Assembly (NCBI GenBank): GCA_014529385.2
Contig: CM043953.1
Coordinates: 74,858,372-74,922,371 of the forward strand
DNA length: 64,000 nucleotides
Source of the DNA: Adiantum capillus-veneris
Lineage: Eukaryota; Streptophyta; Polypodiopsida; Polypodiales; Pteridaceae
Direction of reading: 5' to 3'
In this document: positions 22,238 to 32,975 of the stretch, piece by piece
How the letters are laid out: every line of letters begins with the position of its first letter
How positions within the stretch are numbered: the first letter of the stretch is position 1
Position numbers and translations under genes: made by a program
Notes under the pieces: generated by a model
Told to the model about the DNA's origin: nothing
The model's input: only the letters and a program-made list of their open reading frames with translations
Databases searched by the model: none

Positions 22238-22681
22238 GGAATCCTTTCAAAAAATACCTCCAAATTTGAATATGGATTTGAATAGGGATGCCCTATTTTA
22301 GTATAGATGTTGCTTCCACTTTTTGTCACCCAAGGCTTCTTGCCAACATGTTGTTGACCTCCATGGGAGGCACCGTTCATTCTCCTCCAGATTTCAAGTT
22401 TTCTCTCCATCCTTTCAGGACCGCTCTTGCAGTGGTTCACCACACCCTCACCAAAGTTGGATCATGCCACCTTATGGCCTCTAGGGCCCTTTGTGACTGC
22501 ATGGAATCTCTCATAAGCATAGCACCACACAAACTTGCTTGTTATTTTTCCACACGAGAAGGAGATTGATATACCTTGTAGTGTAAAAACTTGAGATCAT
22601 TTTACAGGTGTGGATGCAGATGATCCAATTATATCTTTGAATTCTTTTGGTACTTCTGCTTGAAAATAGTAAGCCACTAGT

Positions 22682-24450
22682 CTATAGGGATAACTTGATC
22701 ATGAAAATCCTATGCAAGCTTTTCCTCAAGGCTAAATCCATACACCTCATGTAGCTCTTCAACTGTGCAGAAAAACTTTTTTTGCTAAGGATATTTATCC
22801 ATTTTATTTTTACCTGAAATGTGAGAAAATAAAGACCACTTAGACCTGCCCTTTCTCTTCTCAAACTATTGGCAAAAAATACCAAAATTGGTACTCCAAA
22901 GTACTACACCTCCATCTAAAGGTTTCATTCAAGCATGCATGCACACATCGAAACTAAAGAAAATACAACAGCTCAAGCAAAGTTTCATTCAGATCTCATG
23001 TTGGATGAATTTTTCTCCCCATCATCATGAAACACAAAGGATTTCTCAAAGTCCTTTATTGTCTACATTTTCTTAACACTTGTTTGTGTATTTAACATGA
23101 TTCTAGGCTACACCTCAGGTGGTGGTGATGGTGTAGAAGCTAGATTGCTATTGCAGGGGGATTTCATTGCACCTTCATTGCTCTTTGATTTGGGTTTGCT
23201 TAATGGTGAGGCTCTAGGAGAATCCTTGCAGGATGGAGTCCTCATGACCCAAAAAAGAGTAAACAACACAATATATAGTTTCCCATGTAGTAGAATAGGG
23301 AGGAGACATGGCAAAAACCAGCAAAGGAGTGTAGCAAGATAGACCAAGAGAAAGGTGACACAATAGTGCAAGAGGATGGCCTGTGTGACATTCAAACGCT
23401 CACCGCTACATGATGATACCAGCCTCCTTCTCATGAGTGGCTGGGGCCCACAATCTTTGTTTGGCCCAATAATAATTTTTCTTTTGTTTAGAATTCAAAT
23501 CCTTCTAGAAGTCAAGGTTTTCCCTCCAAAATACAAAAGGATTATATCTCTAGATGTACCTAGTAGGTGGAAAAAAATCGAACCTTTTTTGTACCATCAA
23601 AGCTTGGTTTCAACCATCTCCATTTTTTGTCTTCATAATTGTCTAGCTTTGGAAACTTACCATTTTTTGTACTTTTTGTGTATATATTGGCACATTTTTA
23701 TGAGGCAAGGCAATTAATGCCTATTTCACTCGATACCAAGTGAAGAAGTTATATAGAAGTAGAAAAATATACTATAGACTATTGTTCAACATTATATTTA
23801 TGCAAAAAGACCTTTTCATTGGAAAATAGAGAGAATTACATGCTAGCCACAAGAGGCCCTATGCAAAGAAGGTTTTCAAAATGGCATACTCAAAATAGTG
23901 GAGGACACAACATGCATGGAAACACTAAGTAAAGTTATAGAAACTAGACAACATTTGCTTGCTTTTAGTACAAAATTTGGGTGGAACTGGAAAGGTTTCA
24001 TACAATTCTTTGTAAGCTCTTGAGCGGGTGGCTTTCTTTTCACTTTTGGTGCTATGGGATTTTTCATCCATCTTCTTAGATGTTGTTTGCAATTTCTTCT
24101 AGTATTTCTTTTGAGCCAGCTCTTCTCTTTAGCTTAGATTTTCACATGAAACCCTCAAGAGGGATGTTATCACCGACTTCTTGTGTATCCTCTACGCTAC
24201 CGGTCTTGAGTGTTTCCCCTAAGGTATTAGTCATTGTCTGCTGAGAAGTTTTTACTATTTCACTTGCAATAGGCATGGCTAAAAACTCATTATCCTCTAT
24301 CTTCTTGCTGCTCACATCACCACCTTCCTTTGTTGTTATCATGCTTATAACAGCAAAAGCATGCTCAACTTAATGGGAGCCCCCATCCACTCCTTCATTC
24401 ATTGATTCCAACTGACCACCCTTCTCAGTCAAAGGGTTTTCATTTTCAGC
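22682..24450 (-). pseudogene. Minus-strand coding debris of unknown origin
   Basis: Several short hydrophilic minus-strand readings lie in series: 24342-24142 (acidic, SEIVKTSQQTMTNTLGETLK), 24067-23876 (basic, PKVKRKPPAQELTKNCMKPF), 23434-23108 (Ser/Pro/Lys-rich end, SPLSKPKSKSNEGAM) and 22885-22682. None has a recognisable domain. Their common strand with 18138-22237 suggests one large decayed gene or transposon, but this is inference. Confidence 0.25.
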
Positions 24451-24499
24451 CTTTCCCTTACCTTGGTGTCATGCACATTGCCCACATGAGGCTTGCAAT

Positions 24500-24960
24500 A
24501 AAAATACATTGAATACAACATATATAAGCATGCCATGTACGCTATATGATATTAAGTTTAACATGCTAAATATGTTTGCAACTAAGCATACCATGACTAC
24601 TAAATATCATGCTTTATATGCTAAATGGCACACACAATATGGTGATTAGCATATAACTAAAAACTTTCTATTTGCAATAACATATCCTAGCTAATACAAC
24701 TTTATGTCAACTAGCAAGCCCAATTTTCTAATAAGTATATACAATATCTAATTAGCATGTTGGGTATGCTAACTAACATACCCACTATGCTAACTTGTAG
24801 ACCAATGTACTAACTAGCCAACCTAGTATGCTAAATTGCTAAACCAGTATGCTAGCTAGAATACCCAGATTTCTAATTATCATACCCAATAGGCTAGCTA
24901 GCATAACCAAAATCTTAACTTGCAGTCCCAGTGTACTAACTAGATGAGAGGTCCCCAACC
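24500..24960. repeat. Degenerate ~20-bp tandem repeat (TATGCTAACTAGCATACC)
   Basis: The words ATGCTAA, CTAGCATA and ACTAAC recur throughout in slightly varying order, as in an old short-period tandem array. The word GCTAGC is itself palindromic. No coding potential. Confidence 0.7.
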
Positions 24961-25686
24961 CGTCGACACCAAAGTCAAGATGGGGTCCTTGACAGGTCTC
25001 TAGGTCTATTAAAAGTTAAGAGTCTCTAAGTAAGAAGGGTCCAAGGAATATACCTTTACCATTAACAATGGCTTGGATCTATAGCCCTAGAAGAAGAAAT
25101 AGTCTTGTCATTAGGAAGACGATGGGGTCTATGAGGGCCTCTTTATTTTCCATGAACTTATGGAGGTGATTAACAATTTGATGAATGGATGTATGCCATG
25201 TGCGAAAGAATGGTGGGTGTGTAAGAGATGTGTAAGAGTGGTCAAAGGATACACTTTCTCCCCCAATAAGAAGGTGGATAATTTTATGATTTTTGGCCTT
25301 CCATAACTCCCACATATGATCTTCAATTTGAGCAGAGATCATAGATCTGCAATCTACACATCAATTTCCATCCATATATATGTTACATGATATAGTTTTA
25401 CCAGGTAGATTTTACATTCCATTTCGGGAGAAAATTTAAATTCAAATAAATTAGTCGTTTTGTCAGTTTGAATCAAAATATTTCCTATGAATACTTTCTT
25501 AATACTAAAGGTTTGACTTCCTTAAACTGCCAAATAAAGAGGCCCTCCTAGACCCCATTCTCTGCCTAATGTCTCACAGCAACGAAAAGCTATATGTACA
25601 AACACATACAATTATTTTTAGTTGTGTGTATCGCAAGGTCGCGGTACAGAGCGAGGAGAGGCTGACCAAAAAATGTACACAGGGCT
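24961..25686. other. No confident gene; possible LINE scrap
   Basis: A minus-strand reading at 25342-25079 contains MWELWKAKNHK, reminiscent of the region after the zinc-binding end of plant LINE ORF2 (WELWKARN). This single resemblance is too weak for a firm call. Confidence 0.3.
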
Positions 25687-25990
25687 CCTCGCATTGTGAC
25701 ACGACATGAAATCATGCTAGAACATGATGAGGTGTGAGATGTTAAGCATACCTATGCCCCCTTTCATTGTGGCACGATTGCTATACATGGCAGTTGCACC
25801 ACAACGGGATGATGAGTGAAATGTTAAACATACCCATGGCCCATTGCATTGGGGCATGATTGGTACATGTGGTAGTTGCACCACAACATGATGAGGAGTA
25901 AAATGTTAAACATACCCATAACCCATCGCGTTGTGGCACAATTTGTACAGATGGAAATCACGCCACAACGCGATGTGGAAAATGTGTAAC
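25687..25990. repeat. ~82-bp tandem repeat with an internal hairpin
   Basis: Three to four units are marked by GATGAGG(A/T)GT(A/G)A...GTTAA(G/A)CATACCCAT near 25727, 25810 and 25890. Each unit pairs a GTTGTGGC-type arm with a GCCACAAC-type arm. The last has a perfect 13-bp stem (ATCGCGTTGTGGC 25925-25937 with its complement 25962-25974, 24-nt loop). Confidence 0.8.
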
Positions 25991-26556
25991 TCCAATCTTC
26001 ACTGCTTCTATGTGATCATCCTCAATCTGCATTCGTACATCTTTGATCTTTATCAGCTTTTGTTAACTGATGTTGACTCAGTTAAAAGTCTCTCTTTAGC
26101 TCTCACACAAGACTCCCTTACAAATGAGCAGATTTTCAATTAAGTAGGCTAGTCAGGATGCTCAACCCGAAATTAATTGACACATAAATTTGAGGTACCC
26201 TATACAACTTGAAAGAATTTTAGCCTTGGCTTTCCTCAATTATAATTAAATTATCCTATTGGGAGCTTCTCGGCTCTACTTGGCTGCAGGACCCACATTA
26301 TTAAAAAAAAAATGGTTTGAGATTTATGGGCACTCCTTCCAACATTTTAGCAGTATTATTGGGCTCATATATTTCTTCTTGTAGTAGTCAAACTACAAGG
26401 AATGAATGGTGTTGGACTACCCAAATACCTAGGGCTACCACATTGGGCTTTACCGCCCCAAAAACCTCCCACTTAAAGGCCAATTTTCCTTTAAGAAATA
26501 TATTTATATAGGGCATGCATGTGTATTTATACATACATACATGGTAGAACAATCAT
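25991..26556. other. No gene seen
   Basis: Short ORFs without motifs. The part nearest the copia fragment (about 26300-26556) may be its decayed 3' end or LTR, but no pair was found. Confidence 0.35.
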
Positions 26557-27400
26557 CTAGCAAAGGACCATCAGTGTACAACACTGTGCAAACCACTTTG
26601 AAGAAAGCTCCTTGGTAAGAAGATCTACAAGGTTGTTAGTAGTGATAACCTTAACAAGTTGTAGCCTCTTGTCCTTCAACACCTCACAAATGAAGTGATA
26701 GTTCACATCCACATGCTTTGTCTTTGCATGCAACACTAGGTTTATTTGCCAATTGTATATCACTCTAGATATCGGAATGCAACACATGCATCTCAACATT
26801 GATCCCCAAGTCTCCCACTAGACAAGCAACCCATATAGCTTCCTTGCATGCTTCCGATGCTGCAACATACTCAACCTCTATGGTAGATAAGGTGATGCAA
26901 GATTGTAAACAAGATCTCCATGAAACTGCACCTCCAATGCAAATGAAAATCATGTCAAAGTTTGCATTCAATTTTGGCTTTAAGACTGAAATATGATCAC
27001 TTCCATGCCCGTCAATCAACATGTCATCCACATATAGAATCAAAATAAAAAACTACCATCTTTATCTTGATTTGTGTAAAGATAGTGATCCACGTTACTC
27101 CATTTGTAACCTTGAGAGAGCATAAATGAGTGAAACTTATGATATCACTCCTTGGGTTCTTGTTTGAAACCATAAAGTCTTTTCTTCAACTTACACACCA
27201 AGTTCTCCTTGCCCCCTTCTGGTTTGTTGCATATACAAATCCTCATGAAGATCACCATGCAAGAACACTCTCTGGACATCCACGTGGACAAGCTATTTGT
27301 CCTCTTTAGCAACCAATGCAAGTACACATCACAAAGTTTTGTTTTTGACTATTGGTGAGAATATCTCATCAAAGTCTATACCCTACTACTACTTAAACCC
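26557..27400 (-). pseudogene. Ty1/copia RT-RNase H remnant
   Basis: Reading leftward on the minus strand, about 27380-27150 holds the copia RT region (a VDVQR/FLHGDL-type block and LVCKLKKRLYGFKQEPKE). At about 27043 follows the catalytic ILYVDDMLI. The RNase H part has TLSTIEVEYVAASEACKEAIW (26880-26820) and a DIRYHFI-type segment ending in NNLVDLLTKELS (26640). Deletions remove the RT palm between about 27100 and 27043. A second copia fragment with similar text is at 53012-53400. It abuts the FCP1-like fragment at 27412. Confidence 0.85.
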
Positions 27401-27411
27401 CATTGCAACAA

Positions 27412-27945
27412 GTTATGTGTTGATGCGCGTGCCTCTCGGTGACACAGAACCCTTTGAGGATTTGCAAACGTTTTGGATGGGAACTTGTCGAGTCGTGGTT
27501 CGTCGTCCAGGAACCAAGGAATTTATTCAATTTCTTCTTCCGCACTTCAGAGTTGCCATATGGTCTTCAATGCAAAGGAAAAACTTGTCGCCACTAGTTA
27601 CAATAGTTTGCGGTGTATGCGGCGCTCACATGTCAGATTTTGCCTTTTTGTATGATCAAAGAAAATGTGTTACTGTCGAGGGCCACTACCACCCTTAAAA
27701 ACCACATTTACCTCTTTTGTACAAACCATTTAGCGAAATCGGTGTACCCATTGATGCAACTAATACAATACTGATTGATGATACTCCTGAAAAGGGAGAA
27801 CTAAATCCACCGAGAACAACTATCTCACCACCTTCTTTCGAGGGGCATTCCTTTGATTTTTACCTTGAAGACATTCTGATTCCATACTTACAAAAATTGT
27901 ATCTCAGTCCATTATCACGGACGAGTTTGTACTTTCTAATGAATT
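27412..27945 (+). pseudogene. FCP1/NIF-like HAD phosphatase fragment (copy 2)
   Basis: An open plus-strand frame with one stop (27696) reads RRPGTKEFIQFLLPHFRVAI followed by WSS, the family's motif II region. Then comes NTILIDDTPEKGELNPP, the conserved I-D-D-[ST]-P motif IV region, and EDILIPYLQKLYLSP, which fits the usual C-terminal helix. Motif I (D-x-D/N-G-x-L) is missing because the frame starts at the junction with the copia remnant; only the residues after it (LMRVPLGDTEPF) remain. It is diverged from copies 1 and 3. Confidence 0.75.
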
Positions 27946-27982
27946 AAGTTGACTCTTCTATCATGTCTTTGTCTTGTCTAAC

Positions 27983-27984
<2 letters not shown>

Positions 27985-28059
<75 letters not shown>
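27985..28059. repeat. (GA)n microsatellite
   Basis: About 37 uninterrupted GA units, the longest dinucleotide tract of its type in the window, between the FCP1-like fragment and the gene at 28187-29629. Confidence 0.98.
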
Positions 28060-28061
<2 letters not shown>

Positions 28062-28186
28062 TTTGACATGCTAAAGAAATGTATTTCAAGCACAGTTATA
28101 TTCACAAGGCACAATTGACAAATGAGCTCAAAAAACTTCATGAATTGAAAGTCATTCGTATACACTTGGGTTCACAAGAATCTCTG

Positions 28187-29629
28187 TTACATTGACACTA
28201 TTTCAACCCGGCCATCCAAATCTTTGCACAAAATATCTTTTTCCCTTCCCCGCATCACCTTACAGCCAGCTAGGAAAAAGGAAAAATCTGATAGATCCCT
28301 GTCCATTGACTCTTCAATTATGTCATGCCGCAACTGCAGAAGACTGCATAGCTCCCTTATTGTAACCACCAACATTAGGCCATGCTCTTTATCAATCACT
28401 TCAACATCCACAGCAGGATTATCTTCCAAACCTGCAGAAACCTGGTCCATAGGAATTTACTTACCATTGAGCATTTGTGATCGCATATACCAAAAGGAGA
28501 GTAACAGTGATTGGCTTGCAATCATGTACTTGACAACTAGAGTATCAAGCGCGACCTCGCACCGTAAGCCAATCTCTTCCTTTACATACCATCCTCTGTC
28601 AAGAAGCTTGTCACATGATGACTGTTGAAATGACTTGCACATGAACATAGTTTTCGTAACACGGATATTGTAGCTATGAAAAAACTCTATGAAGAGTGCA
28701 GCAGGACAAAAGTTTGCAATTCTAACCAGTTTGGTGGGAATAGAGCTACGTAGAGACCTCTGTATATCCTTGTAGAGCTTACTTTGCATTGCCTCAACCA
28801 TTGTTTCCTCGGGAACTGGCCAGTCCACAATGTTCCAATCGGTTGGTAGAGGCAGTTTCACCAACATGCCATTCTTATTCTCTGAGCTGAGTTGGTAGAA
28901 GTGGTCATAAAAAAATATCCCTTCATCAGCCAGGCTTTTGTTGCTCCTCCCTGAATACTGTAGAGAACCAATGTGGGCATGAACAACAAGGAAGAGGCCT
29001 ATGATGCACTCCACATGATCCCATTGCTCATAAGAAGAGGGATAAACATCTGCAATATATATAAGAAGAGTTAAACTAAGAGTATCAATAAGTAAAAATG
29101 ACAAATCTAATGTAGTTGAGCTATGAAGAATGGAGACATTGCTCATAAGAAGAGGGATAAACGTTGCAAAATATATAAGAAAAGTTATAATGAGAGTATC
29201 AATAAGTGAAATGACAAATCAAAGGAAGTTCAGATGTCAAGAGTACTTACAATTGCAACGTGGTTGATGTATATCTGATACATTTCCACCGTTTGCTATC
29301 ACGTCTGGATGGGTAAACACATGCTGAACAAGAACTTCCTTTACAGATCTTTTGCCGATTTCAACTTTGAAATCCAACACTCTGGCCTTCCATGCTGAGC
29401 GGTAAACATTGATACCACTAGACCTCTTGGGTCTTCTTGGTTGCATGAGGACCCATGAACCTTTGTTTATCCTTTGTCCAACCCATTGGTTCTCTGCACT
29501 TATTGAAGTTGATATTGTAATTGAGGATATGCTACTACTTGGCCTTCTAGGCAAAGTGCAGTTGTTGGTTGTTGGTGTGAGAGACAGTAAACACCTAGAG
29601 CTTCTTGGGCGAGAGGACGTGGAAGCCAT
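28187..29629 (-). CDS. Intron-containing host gene, unknown function
   Basis: Exon 1 (29629-29251) starts MASTSSRPRSSRCLLSL, a Ser/Arg-rich, transit-peptide-like N-terminus. It ends at a GTAAGT donor (29250-29245). Exon 2 (29049-28465) follows an ATATTGCAG acceptor and joins in frame (CN-Y-VYPSSYEQWDH). It contains LPLPTDWNIVDWPVPEETMV and MFMCKSFQQSSCDKLLDRGW and ends at another GTAAGT (28464). The third segment (28431-28187) follows TTTCTGCAG and stays in frame through FSFFLAGCKVMRGREKDILC, which would give a 402-residue protein. The second intron would be only 33 nt; otherwise the protein ends at TAA 28460 (MLNGK). I recognise no domain. It is the only multi-exon gene here without an internal break. 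Confidence 0.6.
29024..29221. repeat. ~115-bp tandem duplication across intron 1 and exon 2 start
   Basis: The block CATTGCTCATAAGAAGAGGG...GTATCAATAAGTGAAAATGACAAATC-like occurs at 29024-29106 and again at 29139-29221. Copy 1 holds the used acceptor (minus-strand TTGCAG). In copy 2 the corresponding bases read TTGCAAC, so the acceptor is lost. Confidence 0.85.
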
Positions 29630-29965
29630 AGCTCTCAGAGAAAAGCTTTAGTGGAGGAAGATTCACTTTGAAAGCATTCTAATGGAGGGAAAGTGTTTAG
29701 AATTCCAATATCTTGTGCGGGCTTAATGGTCACCCTCCAGTACGTTAATGACCATAAGAGAATATCAGCAGTGGGGCCACTGGCAAGCACCTAACAGCTC
29801 GGTAAAAGCAAGGAAATTACGATGCCACAATCCAAGTTTTTAGGCTATTTTTCTATTTTTTGAGTCTTTCCACGTACTTTCCTACGTAACGTAGCCCTCA
29901 TGCTCATTGGACGCGCTCTATTTTTCTCTCTCTTCATATGGCCCTCAAATGACCTCCGAAATTTC
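29630..29965. promoter_or_regulatory. Presumed upstream region of the 28187-29629 gene
   Basis: No coding sequence. It is the DNA immediately upstream of the minus-strand start at 29629. I see no unambiguous TATA box at a fixed distance. Confidence 0.3.
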
Positions 29966-30580
29966 CTAATGCTCACTCCGTAACTCCAGTCTTGTAGTGT
30001 GTTGCCTCACACGCAGGACATGAGGTAGCATGTGCATGCTCATTGCAGTATAGTATGCAATTGTTAACTCACACATGGATGTGCTCATACTCCATGCAAA
30101 GTGCAGACACATATGATCTAGATCATTGGCAATCCGAAGGCATGTGGTGACCTTCTTTTCCCACCAACTACAACAAAAAAATATTATTAATACATATGCA
30201 AGCCCACACCATGATGCGAGTGCCATGTATAAAAAGCTATGGAAAGAATTTACCCAAGGAATGCATCTACATTTGCATTGCTCCAACCAAATTTTTCTTT
30301 GAAAGTTGAGGACTTCCAAACGATACCCGCAACAGCGAGTATTGTACACCATCGTAAAGAGATGTTTGGACACTCGTGGACAATTTGTCCTCGGTTGGTG
30401 CTGCCCGTCGAGTGCATGGTCGACAATCCTCCTCGCACATGTTTCCTTTGCGAGCCAATAACTCATCAAACATGAAAAACATGTGCTCATCCTCAAGCTC
30501 AAAGTGTTCTGAGACACATGAGGAGGAGCTGTCAAAATAGAGCTAGTGGGAGGGTCACCATGCGCCATGCCTTTGTACAA
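29966..30580 (-). CDS. Hypothetical 204-residue ORF
   Basis: An uninterrupted minus-strand frame rich in Cys and aromatic residues (for example CMSYWLAKETCARRIVDHAL-type text near the start and WCGLAYVLIIFFCCSWWEKK in the middle). Two other minus-strand frames are also partly open over 30250-30482, so frame choice is uncertain. No domain is recognised. It may be a decayed transposase or a chance ORF. Confidence 0.25.
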   Translation of the reverse strand: MYKGMAHGDPPTSSILTAPPHVSQNTLSLRMSTCFSCLMSYWLAKETCARRIVDHALDGQHQPRTNCPRVSKHLFTMVYNTRCCGYRLEVLNFQRKIWLEQCKCRCIPWVNSFHSFLYMALASWCGLAYVLIIFFCCSWWEKKVTTCLRIANDLDHMCLHFAWSMSTSMCELTIAYYTAMSMHMLPHVLRVRQHTTRLELRSEH

Positions 30581-31376
30581 TAGCTCTTGTCATTTTCTTT
30601 GGCCCTGCATGCCAGAGCACCACCACCAAACACACACCAATGGGGGACCTCCTCCAGCAAGGGGTGGGTGGTGCTCTCATCTACTGGAGCGTGTTTTTGA
30701 GGATGCGAAAGCCCTTTGTTCTCCACATGCTCCAAATCAATGTGCTGCAAGAAAGGGATTGCCCTTTTTCATTTGGTGCAAGGGCAAGGGAGTTTGTCCT
30801 TGAGCCAGTGCTCACATTTAGGGTTGTTCAAAGAGCCATGATCATCCCATTTGTCTTGCACAACACACATGTCAAAGAGAGACGTGTTAATTGAAAAATT
30901 TATTATTAATAATATGTGCCCTAGAAAATAAACAATTAATGTTCTCTATACACTAATTATACATATAGTAGATAGCTTAATTTCCAATAGTAAATGGTAC
31001 ATAAGGAATAAAAATTTTAAAAGAAAATTAGTAGAAATAAACATGTGCTCTATACAATAAATAGTGGTTAGAATAGATAGCTAATTTTTCAATAGTATGT
31101 TAGTACAAAATATATTAAACTATCAATTATTTAAAAAATATAATTACTAAAAAAACTAAAAAACGCTATGAAGAGGGGGGTGGTTTGTACCCTCCTTGGC
31201 TACCTCGGATCCCTTTGTATCCATTAAAAAAGAGGGACTGGTAATACCTGCGATAATATCAGCGACAGTATCCACGGTAATATTTGGCACCTAAAACAGA
31301 AAGGAGGAGCATAGTATGCCGCGTATTTGTAGTATACTCTACTCAAAATCTCCTGCGTCATTTCACTTATAGCGCA
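30581..31376. other. No gene seen; AT-rich
   Basis: The stretch 30890-31170 is very AT-rich with short repeated words such as ATAGATAGCTAA. ORFs at 30546-30894 have no motif. Confidence 0.35.
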
Positions 31377-31442
31377 CCCCCCCCCCCCCCCCCCCCTATA
31401 CTACCTCCCCCAATCTCTCATCTTCTCTCCCTCTCTCATCTG

Positions 31443-31497
<55 letters not shown>

Positions 31498-31498
31498 A
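31377..31498. repeat. Poly(C) run with CT/CA compound microsatellite
   Basis: About 21 C at 31377-31397, a CT-rich bridge, then (CT)n at 31451-31472 running directly into (CA)n to 31498. Confidence 0.95.
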
Positions 31499-31589
31499 AT
31501 TTTGGGCCACTTGCGAAGGAGTTTCCAGAGAAGGGGGCTCTTTGTGATCTACTTTGGATGCTCAACCTAATTTTCAACCGTCTCAACAA

Positions 31590-31676
31590 TGTTAGGAAAT
31601 AAGACGTAGCTAAATAGATAATTGAGTAGATTACTTAATGGAGAGAGACAAATTTATATACACGAGATTATAGTGT

Positions 31677-31708
<32 letters not shown>

Positions 31709-32354
31709 CACGATATACGTGGTTCACCCAATGTGGGCTACGTCCACGGGAAAGCAGCCACTCAATGGCTTTGGTACTTCAAAACAAGAAGTAGTTTACA
31801 AAGGGATTATACCCTTAATGGAGCTCCCGCCTTGCTTCACTCTCACCACCTCACACTCACCTTGTTGCATCAACTTCACACTATGAAATGTGTGTAGAAA
31901 TGGCCTCCTTTTATAGGCCAAAAGGGCTGCCCTCTCTTATGAGAGACAGCCATGTGTAGCCGCCCTTGTGCGAATAAGTCCAAATCGGACCCTCCAATCC
32001 GCCCATGTGTGGCCGCCCTTGAGAAGACAAGTCCGCTTTTGAATTCGGCCACCGGCCATTGACTTCCGACCACCGGCCATTGGCCATTGACTACCGGCCA
32101 CCGGCCAACCGACCGGTTGTTTTCCGACCACTTTCCGACCGCCGTCCGGCCATAATATTCCGGCGAAAAAAAGTCTCGGGGGCCTCCGCCCCCGAGGCCT
32201 TTAAAGTTGCCCCTGATTCTTGTCCGTGAAAATTTTGGTTTCCGGTGAGTGATTTTCCTTAACGCACGATGGTTTCTCCTCATAATGGGGGCCTTACAAA
32301 TGTGCGCTTTTGCCACAGAAAATTACAAGGGTAAATCAGGCTCCATACTTAACA
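31590..32354 (-). mobile_element. Solo LTR, copia-like
   Basis: A 765-bp segment with plus-strand ends TGTTAGGAAA...TACTTAACA, flanked by the 5-bp repeat AACAA (31585-31589 and 32355-32359). On the minus strand its U5-like part has CGTGGACGTAGCCCACATTG, then GAACCACGTATATCG, then a CT tract, a combination common in plant copia LTRs. Tandem CGGCCACCGGCCATTGAC-type repeats lie at 32045-32160. A (GA)n tract is at 31678-31704. No internal region remains. Confidence 0.85.
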
Positions 32355-32378
32355 AACAACCCAAGGTAAACCCTAACA

Positions 32379-32437
32379 CCCCCCCCCCCCCCCCCCCCCC
32401 CCCCATCCCTCCTCTCTTTCCTTGTTGTATTCTATTG

Positions 32438-32515
<78 letters not shown>
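32379..32515. repeat. Poly(C) run and long (CA)n
   Basis: 26 C (32379-32404) followed after ~35 bp by about 38 CA units (32440-32515). The His/Thr- and Val/Cys-repeat ORFs here are artefacts of the repeat. Confidence 0.97.
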
Positions 32516-32519
<4 letters not shown>

Positions 32520-32975
32520 ACGCACATGCCCACATACACACACACATACACACTTAAAGGTTAAAGCAATAGGAGATAGAGAAAGTGCACATACCTTGTC
32601 CATTTGCTTGTATGATTGAATGTGGATTTGGGTTTATGATTTTGTTGTGAGTTGTTTGTGTAGACCCCCCCCCCCATCTCCCTAGGATTGTTGTAGACTT
32701 CCAGAATAGAGATTCGTTTGCAAATGGAAGTTAGAGTAGATTTATTTTTTTGATTAGAATAGAAAATAAAAAGATTAGAGAAGAAAAAAGCAAATGTTTA
32801 GAGTAGACCAAAGAAATATTAGAGTTTAAAAAATAGAGTTTAAAAAAACGCAGATAGAAAGAGTAAAATGGAGAGAGGAAAGTATAGAGAGATATAAATA
32901 AGGGAGAGAAGGAGAGGGAAATGGCTACACTAAGGAGAGGGAGATAAATGGTAGATAGAGACAATTTATGAAAAG

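Noticed and set aside
27944-28165. Leu/Ser-repeat ORF
   Set aside because: Reading of the (GA)n microsatellite.
32249-32619. His/Thr and Val/Cys repeat proteins
   Set aside because: These ORFs are readings of the (CA)n tract and poly(C) run in several frames.
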